This document shows positions 24,424 through 35,160 of a stretch of 64,000 bases of DNA, piece after piece. The notes under the pieces were generated by a model. The model ran no database searches, had not been told where the DNA came from, and saw only the letters and a program-made list of their open reading frames with translations. Each line of letters starts with the position of its first letter. Positions within the stretch are counted from its first letter, which is position 1. The translations under genes were made by a program, and so were the position numbers. Source of the DNA: Chrysemys picta bellii. Its lineage: Eukaryota; Chordata; Testudines; Emydidae. Where the stretch lies: NCBI RefSeq assembly GCF_011386835.1, contig NC_088800.1:3100001-3164000 (forward strand). The letters are read 5' to 3'.

Positions 24424-24905
24424 CAGAGTTTAAGGCCAGAAGGACCCACCAGATCATACAGTCTGATGTCCTGTACATCACAGGCCACCCACCCCACCCA
24501 GCGCCTGCACCCTGAACCCAACAACTGGAAGGAGACCAAAGTAAAGGAGACCCATAGAACACTAGACTATTACGTGCCACAGGCAGAGAATAGGAGGGAC
24601 CGAGCTGCACCAATGCCAGAAATCTCTGCCGTATCTGGGAAACGATGATGTGAGATAGACCCGATAATGCCAGCAAGTGACCTGCACCCACATGCTGCAG
24701 AGGAAGGTGACACCCGCCCTCCAATCTGACCTGGGGGAAAATCCCTTCCTGACCCCACATATCATGATTCGTGAGCAAGAACCAGCCAGCACTACCTTGG
24801 AGCCCTGGCTCACCCTATCTAATGTCCCATCTCCAGCCGCAAACTTTTCTGATGCTTCAGAGGAAGGAGATCACAAAAACCCCACAACACATCAGTATGC
24901 TGTAT
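24424..24905 (-). mobile_element. CR1-type LINE 3' UTR fragment
   Basis: Plus-strand 24432-24480 ('aaggccagaaggaccc...gtacatcacaggcc') is the reverse complement, with changes, of the CR1 end at 49921-49980. So this is the same subfamily on the other strand. The following sequence, including 'aatcccttcctgacccca', is typical of its 3' UTR. No coding part is kept. The inner limit is approximate. Confidence 0.7.
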
Positions 24906-24975
24906 TGTCAAGGCTCTGTAATAAGACAGCTAGACTTGATCCAGACTCAGTGCGCTTGATGCTCCTCTCACATAT

Positions 24976-25038
24976 ACCAGTGTAAATCCAGAGCAACTCC
25001 ATTTATTTCAGTGGAGTCATTCCTGGTTTATATTGGTG
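24976..25038. repeat. Palindromic MITE relic (Chompy-like)
   Basis: The arms 'accagtgtaaatccagagca' and the reverse of 'attcctggtttatattggtg' pair around 'actccatttatttcagtggagt'. Relics of the same pattern lie at 38191, 44532, 47597 and 48060. The family name is from memory. Confidence 0.6.
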
Positions 25039-25465
25039 GGAGTGAGAAGAAGTTTGGGCTCTAATAGTCTCCTATTCATTTCTCCTTTATAAACAACCTC
25101 ATACTACATCATCGTCACCTTACATTTATACAACATCTTTCATCCCAAAGGATCCCAACGCACTTTAGTAATTTAAGGCTGGATCTCACTGAAGAGGCTC
25201 CAGGAGCTGGGTGCCTACTGGAAGTGGCAGAGTGCAGTCAAGGGGAATTGTGTGTACCCAGCAACTCATGGGATAGGGCCCTTAAAGTATCCAGAGATCA
25301 TTTCACCCACCACTGAAATGCAGCCACCTCTGATTTGAAACAGCAACTATTTAACAGCTCACAGTTACAACCCACAATAGTATGGGACAAAAAGTGGCAT
25401 CTGCTTAAAACTGCTGGAGGAATTAACTGAGCAGAGCGTAGGAGTAGGAGGATGTCCAGGAGTCA
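25039..25465. other. Unassigned non-coding sequence
   Basis: Nothing recognisable. Confidence 0.5.
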
Positions 25466-25840
25466 CCGTGCTAGCCTAGGATGGGAGAGGCCTGGCTCTG
25501 TCCACAGACTTCCTGTGACCTTGGGCAGTCTCTCTGACTCAGAGGCATTGCTGCACGTAGTGAGGCAGCGCCTAAGTGACTTAGGATCCTAAATGTCATT
25601 TTAAAAGGGGATTTAGGACTTAGGAACCAAAATCCCATCCATTGTCAATGTGGCTAAATCCCATTTGAAAAATGACATGTAGGCTCCTAAATCAGTTAGG
25701 CATCGTGGTGCTAAGTGCAGCTATGCCTAGATCTGGGCCTTGGTTCTCCATCTGTCCACTAGAGGGGATAATACTGCCCTGCCTCCCAGGAGTGACGTGA
25801 GGATAAATCCATGAAAGTTGGCAATACTCTCAGATACTTG
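25466..25840 (+). repeat. MIR-like SINE split by a MITE
   Basis: The left part ends 'cttcctgtgaccttgggcag' and 'tctctctgactcag' at 25542. The right part resumes at about 25737 with 'ccttggttctccatctgt' and 'ggggataatactgccctgcc'. Joined in order these are consecutive parts of a MIR-type SINE, so the intervening 25543-25728 element is younger. Confidence 0.7.
25543..25728. mobile_element. MITE with long terminal inverted repeats
   Basis: The left arm aggcattgctgcac...ctaagtgacttagga...ctaaatgtcatttt is repeated inverted at the right arm, ending gtgcagctatgcct. The arms extend about 70 bp each with mismatches, leaving a short loop. No clear target duplication is left (possible 'tctgactca' and 'tctgggcct'). 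The 'ctaag...cttagg' motif also recurs near 37330 and 60737. Confidence 0.75.
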
Positions 25841-27239
25841 GGGGGGGGGGCAGATGAACAGCTTAACAAGGTAGGCTGTAAGTCACCCCCATTTGAAATG
25901 TGACTAGGAACGAAGACTAACATCCTTGTGAGAAGAGCTGCTGGGCTCTTTAAGGCCCCCAAGTGGTCAGGGCAAAATTCACATCATACAGAAAGGGCAT
26001 TTCCAGCAACACAGCACTGGGGCATTGGTTCAGTTCTGGCCCAGAGGGAAAACTGCTATTACAGTCTGACTCCACTACTCCACGCCCAGCAGCAGCTGGG
26101 ATGCTCCATGATGGTCTCCCATTCAACCCTGAGCCGACCTGGCCCTGCTTATTTAATGAGAGAACAAGATGAAAACCCAGCAGGAACACAGAGCTTGGCT
26201 GATGAAGAACAGCCTGTGATAGGGAGGGGGGACTCTATCCACACAGTCTCCTAAATTAAGGAGACGTCCCGCCTTTTACCCTGCGCGGATTCTTTTACAA
26301 CTTTATTGGCCCCTTCGGAGCCTGGCTGTTTTTCCGAGTTGCCCCAACTTGCATATTCAGAACCGAATGGCTCCACTGATGTAAACGAGCCTTCTGCAGA
26401 AGGCGGAAAAACAGAAAAAACCGATGCGCTCTTTAAATGGCCATATACCCCCCAGTGAACTTGCGCACATACCGCTTGCAAAAAATCTCACCGCCGCCAG
26501 TCTAAAAACATACTAAAAACAGAAAATTTATGTAGCATGACCCAAATTGAATTATACATTACAGCACTATAATTGATTTTTTAGAAGAGAGATTAAATTT
26601 ATTTTATGCCTCACTAACTAACAGCTAGATTTACCTAATTGCTTAGAGTGCAGAGTTAGTATGATTCATTAAACCCCATACATGCCTGGGTACATTACAC
26701 TGTGACTAAAGCTTCCCTGCTTAGAGCAATTAAAGTGGAGAAACTCTAGGCCTCATAAGTAATTGAATATAACAATATCGCTTGGAGTTGCTGTGGGGGT
26801 CTTATTAAGTTCTTCAAGCAAAAAAATAAAACACAAGTTCCCTCCATTCTCCAGTGAATCATTTTGTGAATTTTTTGATGACTGATATTGTTTTTTCCTA
26901 GTGCCAAAAAAAGGGGGGGGGGGGAGCGGTAGGATTCAAGCCTTGCCTCACAGTTTAATTTTATCAATCATAACATTTTTTATATCAAGTCAATCTCTGA
27001 CAGAATTGAGTAGAAGTCAGCGCTATTACAAGGAGAGAGACTTTGGGTAGAATCTAGTAACATTTGGTAATTATATACACATTGCAAAAATAAAGGTAGC
27101 AATTTAGTAAAACAGGAGTGGGGGAAAATGATAATTTTGGCTGGCAGGAGTAAATTAGAATCCTTCTGCACAGTTTATTTAATAAAATTACATACACACA
27201 AGAAAAACATTACCCAGATTGCAAAGTCAAGCCACATCA
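25841..27239. other. Unassigned; contains possible constrained AT-rich DNA
   Basis: 26500-26740 is AT-rich, free of repeats I know, and has several TAATT-type words. 26270-26510 is unusually CpG-containing for the area but shows no gene. A G-run lies at about 26914-26926. Confidence 0.35.
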
Positions 27240-27905
27240 CCTTCTGGAAATTCCACCAGGCTTCTGGACACCACTTGTAGTTGGAATTTGCCATGCCCCT
27301 TGTGATCAGGAATGACTAATGCTGGGATCAAGGAAACATATCGAGTATTTTAAACTCTATGACCATGTTGTCCAGTTGCAGAAAAGGCAAGGTCAGGACT
27401 AAAACCAGAGGTCCATCTTTTGCTATGGAAAGTGGGTGGCTGCTTAAGATCATATAGATGCTACAGATTGATCATCGATGGCCACTCCTCTAGCCTTACT
27501 CCATCCACATCAGCGTATCCCCATGGGGAATGGTGTGAATTAAAATTGTCGCAGTAGACTAAAGGACCTGAGAAGATGGGTTAGACAGGAGTTGGCCAGT
27601 TGGCAGATGGAGGTTTGTACACATTGATAAGAGTCAGGTCCTTCACTTTTATTGCCTGCCATTTGATAATATCATTTGGACCATAAATATCTTCCTGGGT
27701 GTATGATGCTATCCCATATAACCCATGATGGAGGTGAGACACAACAGAAAAGCCCAGGAACTGATAGTTGCACGTCAGTAGTAAAGTATGTTTCCTGAAG
27801 CAAGATGACGTGTGCTTTGTGTTCTATGACAGTCCTCAAGATTAACGTGATTTACCAAAACCACATCTCGTGTTTAATGGCTCTAGGTTTTATTAATCCA
27901 ACTGG
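27240..27905 (-). pseudogene. Decayed APE endonuclease of a non-LTR retrotransposon
   Basis: Conceptual minus-strand translation, allowing frame changes, gives HVILLQETYFTT, then an LTLINVYKPPSANWP segment, then DNFNSHHSPWGY with DGVRLEEW, then SPDLAF. These follow the order of an apurinic-type endonuclease (EEP fold): the LLQE glutamate, the NVY strand, the (G)DFN-type metal and catalytic patch and the PDLAF strand. This domain nicks target DNA for target-primed reverse transcription. Several stops and frameshifts are present, the glycine before DFN is lost, and no reverse transcriptase follows, so it is an inactive fragment. It could share a parent family with the relic at 52398-53352, but that is not shown. 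Confidence 0.65.
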
Positions 27906-28033
27906 AGACATGGGTACCAAGGGCCATGGGCTACCTTCCTTTGTGTGCCACAGAAAGAAGTGATGGTATCAACTTAGTAGGAAAAGTGGAAGTCCATAGG
28001 CAGCAAAAGGGCTTCTGGTGGGAATGGGCGACA

Positions 28034-28170
28034 GGGGATGGATCACTTGATCATTACCTGTTCTGTTCATTCCCTCTGGGGCACGTGGCATTGGCCACTG
28101 GTGGAAGACAGGATACTGGGCTAGATGGACCTTTGGTCTGGCCCAGTCTGGCCGTTCTTATGTTCTTATG
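28034..28170 (+). mobile_element. CR1 LINE 3' end
   Basis: Begins 'ggatggatcacttgatcatt' and ends with the tandem 8-mer tail ttcttatg twice. The same 3' end closes the longer fragment at 58225-58705. Confidence 0.85.
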
Positions 28171-30378
28171 ATGCCATGCATTGTAGCAGTGACAGACATG
28201 GTAAGCAGGATTCCTGAAGCAAACGGGTGCACTCATCACGAGTGATGGGTGCAGGATAAGAACCGTGGCCTGGGGGCAGCAGTGACACAGCGCAAAGCCG
28301 AGTGGCTGTAGCAAAGGGATCTATGCACAGAAGCTCTGTCAGTGACTCACTGACACCTCCAAAGGGTTGCTACCCATTGCGTTGGGCGGTATGGCAAGGT
28401 AAGGCGTACAGCAGGGGACTCTTTTCCATAGCCTTTGCTATACATGAGTACTATAGACAGCTACATATCTCTGTAACACACACAACACTTTCTGGACACT
28501 GCAACTGCCTGGTACAACAACGAATGTGCAGAAGTAAGGCATGTTGTATTTTTATATGGAAGGGCAACAAATAGCCCTGTAGATGCCATGGCAAGAGACA
28601 GACAGAATCCCGTAGGAGAATATATGTTTTGAATACAATATTTTCAGAAGAAAGGAGCATTGGGTGTCGTGACATCTGACAGAATAGGTGAAACTGATGT
28701 GGAAAGAGGAGCTCAGAGCCACCTGTCAATGGTGGGTAAAATTCAGTGTATGTGGCTTTAAACAGGAGGCCAAGTCCAGTCCATTTACCCATAGGAACTG
28801 CTAGTGAAAATGAGTGTGTGCCTATACAACAGTAGCTCTGCACACATCCAGGATTACCTGTATGGTATGTATGTGAGCGATATACGCGATTCACACACCC
28901 CATAGCATACATCAAGAAAATTAGCTTACTGATTGATTTCCAGGTTCAATAGGAAATCTAAGCTGCAGAAACATTATGAAAGAAAAACGGAATGGAGACC
29001 TTACTGTAGAAAATCAAAGGAGTTCACAGCATATTATTGTCTCTGGCATCAAGATTAGTTGGCAGGACAGACCAATCTGATTCACCACTGAATGGAGACA
29101 CTGGAAGCAAACATTCCACATCTACTGCGCATAGTGCTCAACATAATTGAAACCTGTTTTGCGATTGGAATGTAGATAAGCAATGCACTGAAGCAACATT
29201 TTAAAATTCTCAGGATCACTTTATTTTGTCCTTCAAACAGCGCGTGGAGCCCCAGCAATAAAGACATATAAATTGCCCCAATTTATCTCTTTCTAAAGAC
29301 AGCTTTTTTATTTTGCAGACACTCAGGTAAAATAAGTAATAGACCCAGTAGAAAGGGGGTGAGCAGCCTCTGATGAATGCACGCAGGAAGTTAGGCCTGG
29401 CTCTTGATAGGTAGGCAAGGCTGAGCACAGACATAGCTGAGACTTCAAGAGGGTTTTATTGAATGCTTACTAATGAATGCATTTAACGTGAAAACAGAGT
29501 GGGATGTCAAAGCCAGGGAATGATCATTTCATCTATTTGGATAGATTTCCATGGGTTTCTATCTATAGAAAGGGACATACGTACAGCGTTACTCACGGCA
29601 TTTGTTAACTCCGAGTCTGCTCTGAAATGTAATAAGAGCAGAAAATTGCACTGATGAAAAAAAACCCCAATAACTCTGTGCAGTTGGAATGAATCATTTG
29701 CATCAAAGTCTAACGTAAGTGCGACGTGTAGGCTGTCAGAGACGGTGAGGTGAGGGACACGTTCTGCCCTGACACACCAGTTTTCCTTCTGCCCTGACTG
29801 AACCCAGCTGCCACTGAAGCTTGCTCCAGTAAGGACGAGTGCTGAGCCCATGAGACTCTCAGGGTCTGTACAGGTGGGTGTCGACACTGGGCTCCAACAT
29901 GCATTGTTCCAGCTAGCTGCAGAAAAACGTCGAGCTCAAGTTGATGTTTCGCAGGGTAAAGGTTAGGACGAGACTTTCCTTTAACCCTTTACCTGCCGGA
30001 GAAGGCAGCCCTATCCATGGTGTATCTCCCTAACTGTCTGTGGGCTGGCAATGCGGAAAACACCAGCATTTTACCTAACGTGACCGTTCATACCCCGTCA
30101 CTGCCCACCAATCGCTCACAGCTCTCAAGCCCTGTGCTGGGGGACTTGGGCAGGGACCATGGTCCTTGAAGGGAGGTGTGGGCTACGGGGGAGGGATGCA
30201 GCAAATCTGGGGCCTCCTCTGTACACATTTGCTGGAGCCCCCCTACATGCAGCTCCCTCTCCTCCCTTCCCACCTGCCCCAAACTTCTGAGCCATGCCCG
30301 CTGGGTGAGGGGAGACCATAGCCATGGACTTGGGGCCTGATTTGGAGCTCATTGACAGCAGGGAAAAACTCCAGGCAG
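28171..30378. other. Unassigned non-coding sequence
   Basis: No recognisable gene or repeat. The 154-codon minus frame at 28451-28915 is unremarkable in composition and has no known relatives that I can see. Confidence 0.45.
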
Positions 30379-30386
30379 CCCACAGC

Positions 30387-30816
30387 CAGGGCCGGTGCAA
30401 GGAAGTTTCGCACCCTAGGCGAAACTTCCCTAGGCGAAACTTCCACCTTGTGCCGCCCGCCCCCCCCCCGCGGCAGCTCCCCGCATCCACCCTGAGGCGT
30501 CCCCCCATGGCAGCGCTCCACCCCAGCTCACCTCTGCTCCACCTCCTCCCCGAGCACACCGCCCCCGCTCTAATTCTCCTCCCCTCCCAGGCTTGCGGCC
30601 CCAAACAGCTGATTGGCGCCGCAAGCCTGGGAGGCGGGAGAAGTGGAGCGGCCGCTGCGCTGGGAGAGGGAGTCTGAGCCGCACGTGTCAGCGCGCCACC
30701 GGCAGCCCCTCCCAGGAACACTGTAAAAAAAAATTGGGGGCACCGCTTTTTGGCGCCCCCAAATCTTGGCGCCCTAGACAACCGCCTAGATTGCCTGAAC
30801 GGTAGCACTGGCCCTG
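30387..30816. mobile_element. GC-rich hAT-type MITE with perfect 8-bp TSD
   Basis: The 430-bp element starts cagggccggtgc and ends gcactggccctg, an imperfect inverted repeat. It is flanked by cccacagc at 30379-30386 and cccacagc at 30817-30824. Internal duplications of 'ctaggcgaaacttcc' and an inverted pair around 'ggcttgcggcc...ccgcaagcctgg' are visible. It explains the high GC here and the long spurious minus frame of 332 codons across it. Confidence 0.9.
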
Positions 30817-31106
30817 CCCACAGCAGCCAGTGCTGCTGCTCAAAAACAAGCAGCAAGCATTGGGGGGGCGGGGGAGGGGGAGAAGCAGAGAGGTGAGGTC
30901 GAAGTCTCCTGCTAAAGAGGAGGAGGGAAGAACATGCAAAGGACCTGAGCAGGGCTGCCATGAAGGGGGAGACGCCCCAATTTCTTGGGGGGTTCCAGTT
31001 CCTCTCACCACAGAGCTCTGTTGACACCATGTGGCTCATGCTTCCTCCCCCGCCAGGCCATGCGGGAACACCAGCAGTAAGCAGCACAGGGGCACCGGGC
31101 CAGCCC

Positions 31107-31832
31107 TGTAACGGGGTTGCCACTCCCCGCTAGCGCACCGCCTTGCGCCTCGGTGGGGGAATGTTGCTCTCACTGCATCGGGTGTCCCCTGGCTGCTCGT
31201 TCTGCAATAGCCTCTCTTCTGGTAACTTGGCCCTCCGGCCAGGTCACTGTGCAGTCTACCCCCTCGGGGGTTACAAAGTCCAGCAGGACCACTGCCCAAA
31301 TGCTATTGCCAGGGGTGTTCAGCTCCTCCTTGGGCTCTGTGCCACGATAGCCGTGGCTGGCAGGGGAACCCAGTATACTGGCTACACCGGGGTCTAGCCC
31401 TGGCTCCCCATCACCAGCAATCCAGGTTTGCTCATAGCCCATCCCTGTTGCTGTTTCCGTGGATGACTTCTTACCAAGCCTCTCTATCGTCTCTTCCCTG
31501 GTTCTGGGTTTACCACAGGAGCTTACTCCTCTCTCCAGGGCAACTTCACCCCTCCTCCTAGCCTCTTGCCAAACGCCTTACTCCAGGGCAGGCTCTCCCT
31601 CTGGTCTTACTCCTTGTCCCGGACAACCTCCTTCATCCCAAGCATGACTGCAGCTCCCTTCGGCTCTCAGCTTCCTGGCTTTATGGCACTCTCCCAGGCC
31701 GCCCCCAGCTGGGCTTCACTCTCAATGAACACAGCCCCTCCCCTTCTCTCAGGTGACACCTGGCAACCTAATTGGCCTCTCCGGCCCTCGTTAACCATAT
31801 CTGGGCTGGTGTGGGGTGCACACCACATCACA
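31107..31832 (-). mobile_element. Probable solo LTR, family B
   Basis: On the minus strand it begins TGTGATGTGG and ends CCCCGTTACA. The flanking pentamers agccc (31102-31106) and ggccc (31833-31837) match at 4 of 5 positions. A cataaa-type TATA box is on the minus strand near 31690. No viral gene is recognisable in or beside it. Confidence 0.7.
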
Positions 31833-31877
31833 GGCCCCATGACGAGGAAGCCTGCTGGGGCTTCAGGTTTGATTTCA

Positions 31878-32637
31878 TGTGTCACAATTCAGGGAGAATG
31901 CACCTGTATTTCCCTTCAGTAATCCAGCAAGAGCACCCACGCTCAGGCTTCCAGCTCCCCAGTCGTCATCTTCCTGGGTGGAGACCCGCATCTCTCTCCC
32001 TTCTGACAGCCTATTCCCAGACTGCACAGTTCCCTGCCTTCACTGTGGTCTTCCCAGCACAGACAGGCTGCCCAAGGCCACCTGCTGGCTTTCTCTTCAG
32101 AGACGTTAACAGGTGCAATTGCTAGTTATAAGGTCCACCACACAACACTTCTTATGCAAGCCCACTTTATTCTTCAGGGAAAAGCATTCCAGAGAAAACA
32201 TACTGAAAACTATAAAAGAACCTCTATGTATGCTAATAAATTTACCAGAATTAATCCCAGCGCTCACCTGGATTCTGGCAGGAGCAATCCTTGTCGCCCT
32301 ACCCCAGGGAATTCCTTGTGGTTAGCAGGTCATCACAGCTTCAACTCTGAACAAGCATCCAATCCCAGTCCTTCCAACCCTACCCGAAGGATTGGGGCCC
32401 TCCGTGCACTAGGGAGCCTTTCCATTTGCTGGATCGGCACAAAGGCCCGGAGCCAATTCAAAACCAGGCTACTGCTCCACGAGTCCTTTCTTTGTCTTTT
32501 GATCCCTGGAGAATCCAGTTTGGGTTCGTGCACTGGGTTAGAGAGGTTTCTTGTGGTACTGAGCAGATGCAATAAAAGGACAATGTTCCCTACATTACTG
32601 TGCATTAAACAGTTTAGGCAGGAATCTCTCTCCCACA
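31878..32637 (-). mobile_element. LTR-like sequence, limits approximate
   Basis: On the minus strand it carries an AATAAA signal (plus-strand 'cactttattctt' at about 32163-32174) in a setting typical of the R/U5 part of an LTR. Candidate ends are TGTGGGAGAG and GTGACACA, but no target duplication is found. It may be one half of an older element broken by the family B LTR beside it. Confidence 0.45.
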
Positions 32638-32773
32638 GGAGATGAGTTAGGCCCACTTAAATCAAAGTGAGCTGCCTGTATCCTGCAGAGGGGGTGGGAA
32701 GGGAAGAATCAGGGGCCTGAGCTATTTCAAACATGCAGTTTCTCTCTCTGGCCCCAAGTCAGCAAGCCATCCT

Positions 32774-32848
32774 TATTCAGCAAAGCACATGCTTAAGCCT
32801 CATTGGCTTTAATGGGGCTTAAGTAGGTGCTTAAGTGTTTTGCTGAAT
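32774..32848. repeat. Palindromic MITE relic (ttcagcaaagc type)
   Basis: The arms 'attcagcaaagcacatgctt' and inverted 'aagtgttttgctgaat' pair around a 'cattggctttaatgg' centre. This is a whole short foldback element. Confidence 0.7.
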
Positions 32849-33495
32849 GGGGATAGACTTAAGCCCATACTTAAGTGGTTCCATGTATTGTGGCTTCAAA
32901 GAGAAAGCCAAAGACATGATAAATTAGTACAGAACCGTTTCTTAAATCTCCTCCTGAAACAGCTTTATTGCGCAAGAAAACCAGTGGTAATATTTAACAT
33001 ACAAACAGAAAACTGCTTAATCTTTTAATTAACCCCATTTCTCAATGAGAGATCCAGGCCTCACAGTTTACTAAAGCATTTCCTCTGGTTGTATTTATTT
33101 TTTGGTGGATTGTATCTAACCCTCTCGCCAGCTGCTTGAACTCATGCAAAACAAATTATCTCAGCCATTTTTATATTGTATCATATTCTAAAAGTCTCAT
33201 TTTTGTATAACATTCACAGATTTTTGTGATTTGTACCTGCTCACTTTAAATATCTTTCCAAAATCATCTCCCATTTAATGGTTTTTCATATAGGTGCAAG
33301 AGCTCTTCAATTTCCCAACTGTATTGATTGGTCAAACACTAGCAATCCTCATTTGCCGCTTTAACAGCTGCAAAAACTTGTGTGTTTCAAGAGGAAGTTT
33401 ACTCAGAAATGTCTAAAACAAAGGCTAGGAGTGATTTAAAGAAAGACATGTTCCACATGGAATGCAAAGTGTTACACTCTGTCTGGTTTCACTCA
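32849..33495. other. Unassigned AT-rich sequence
   Basis: Nothing recognisable. Confidence 0.5.
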
Positions 33496-33498
33496 TGA

Positions 33499-33868
33499 GG
33501 CCTTGGCTACACTTGCAGATGTCCAGCGCTGTGAGTTAAACCTGACTTCGTGCAGCTGAGTAGGGAAAGTGCTGCAGTCTGTCCACACTGACAGCTGCTC
33601 AGTGCACTGTCGTGGCTACATTTGCGGCAATTGTGAGGGGGGGAGGGATAGTTCAGTGGTTTGAGTATTGGCCTGCTAAACCCAGGGTTGTGAGTTCAAT
33701 CCTTGAGGGGGCCACTTGGGGATCTGGGGCAAAATCAGTACTTGGTCCTGCTAGTGAAGGCAGGGGGCTGGACTTGATGACCTTTCAAGGTCCCTTCCAG
33801 TTCTAGGAGATGGGATATCTCCATTAATTTAATTTACAGTGCTGTAACTCGCAAGTGTAGCCAAGGCC
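33499..33868. mobile_element. MITE with perfect 18-bp TIRs, holding a SINE
   Basis: The ends ggccttggctacacttgc (33499-33516) and its exact reverse complement (33851-33868) are flanked by tga on both sides (33496-33498 and 33869-33871). A 3-bp duplication and the 'ggctacact' word, shared with the element at 11294, suggest the PIF/Harbinger group, although TGA is not the usual TWA. About 180 bp of the length is a SINE inserted inside. Confidence 0.82.
33637..33825 (+). mobile_element. tRNA-derived turtle SINE (Cry type)
   Basis: An A box 'tagttcagtgg' lies at about 33650-33660 and a B box 'gagttcaatcc' at about 33692-33702. These are the two RNA polymerase III promoter boxes of a tRNA-like head. 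The body ends with 'gacctttcaaggtcccttcc' and 'agttctagga', the CR1-like 3' end that lets a CR1 enzyme copy it. It sits inside the MITE 33499-33868, so it is the later insertion. It is not a tRNA gene, because no acceptor stem closes. Confidence 0.88.
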
Positions 33869-33871
33869 TGA

Positions 33872-34478
33872 GAGAAGTGTTACTTAGCACCCATTCACCA
33901 ACTACAGATTTTACTATTAAGTACAATCTCCAACTGAATATTTGCAGTCAAAAGAAGCTATGCAATGTACAATTGTGAAGCAATTTTAACCTGTTGCCTA
34001 CAGTGTATAGGACACTCCTCAGTGAGCCTAGTGGAATTTATTCCATGTCTTGTGAGCTATACTCATAGGAGTGGGGGCGGGGGAGGGAAGGAAGCAGAAC
34101 ACCATTAACATGAAAGTTGCACTTGTGAGGCAATATTCTGACCAATTTCCCAGAGGGCAAAGCTGAACGTAGCCCTCGCTCACGCAAACCAGACATGCTT
34201 TCTGGGTCTTTAAAAACCTCATTTTTCATGCAAATCAAATGAGGTCCTCACTGGGCGGCTCAGAACTCTCCAGGCTGAGAGCTTAAAATAATCACTTTTG
34301 TCACATAACCGCCACTGAAATTCAACTGCTGTCCCCACTCGTACACACACGCACAGCTGGTACAAACCTCCTCAAATGCCAATTCAGCCACAGTAAAGGA
34401 ATGGCAGAGTAACATGAACACATCCAGTTTGCACCCTGAGACGTGATTATCAGGAAGTGAATGCTGAGGGGCAAGACT
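33872..34478. other. Unassigned non-coding sequence
   Basis: Nothing recognisable. Confidence 0.5.
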
Positions 34479-34600
34479 TGTAATGGACTGCGAAACTGTA
34501 TTAGACTGTTCAGCCGGGTAAAATACTTTATTTAAGCGACCCTCAGCTACGAGGGAGAAATTCCAACCAATACGTACAAGGTGTTGAAAAAGCCGTATCC
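34479..34600 (+). repeat. Gypsy 5' LTR fragment
   Basis: Starts tgtaatggactgcg and aligns to 36562-36670 through 'aaactgtattagactgttca'. It lacks an internal piece ('actaggtggcattgtatgg') that the 3' copy has. The inner limit is approximate. Confidence 0.7.
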
Positions 34601-34789
34601 CAGGAGAGGGTGCATGTCCAGCCAAAAGGGTGCAGTGTAATACACGCATGAAACACAGACGTTCTGCAGCTGTTGCTGCACCAAAGCTGTCAGGGTGTTG
34701 ACTCATATGGCAGACAATCAAGAGCCGTTATTTCTGGGATCTAGTACTTGTGATGACACAGAACCTGCCTGAAGCGTGAAACTGAATAT

Positions 34790-35160
34790 TTATGGCAAGA
34801 CTTTGACATTAAAATGGACTTGGGAGCTGATGTCGCAGTCATCTCAGAAGGGTCTTACAATCACCTTCAATCCCTCTCAGAAATGAAGTCTCCTGACGCA
34901 GCTCTAACTAGCCCCTGGAGGTATCTGAACTCCATGAGCCAGTTCACCACAGAAACAACTTACATAGACAAAGGCTTTGTGTTCAGAGTGCACGTGATCA
35001 AAGGATCACAGCCTTCTCAGCGGCAGCACGGCAGTCATGAAGGGCCTAGTGAGAAAGATGGAAGAACTCAATGGAGTATTTGATGACGCTGGACTTTTGA
35101 GAGGCGATCCAGTACAAATCAACTTAAGAGACAATGCTGAACCATACGGTGTACAAACAC
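34790..35160 (+). pseudogene. Gypsy protease and start of reverse transcriptase
   Basis: From 34814 the frame reads MDLGADVAVISEGSYNHL. This is the aspartic protease active site, with the catalytic Asp kept and the following Thr changed to Leu. In intact elements this enzyme cuts the Gag-Pol polyprotein. After a frame shift near 35040-35083 the next frame reads FDDAGLLRGDP, then INLRDNAEPYGVQTP, which is the linker and first strand before the RT fingers. The RT then stops abruptly at a deletion near 35160. No flap or second half of the protease is clear. Confidence 0.75.

Noticed and set aside
30430..30700. CpG island promoter
   Set aside because: The GC and CpG rise is confined to a MITE with an exact 8-bp target duplication.
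30125..31123. 332-codon minus-strand open frame, the longest in the window
   Set aside because: It covers the GC-rich hAT MITE 30387-30816 and its flanks. It has no motif and is low in complexity, so it is a GC artefact.
33637..33710. Possible tRNA gene
   Set aside because: A and B boxes are present, but no acceptor stem forms and the sequence continues into a SINE body with a CR1-like end.
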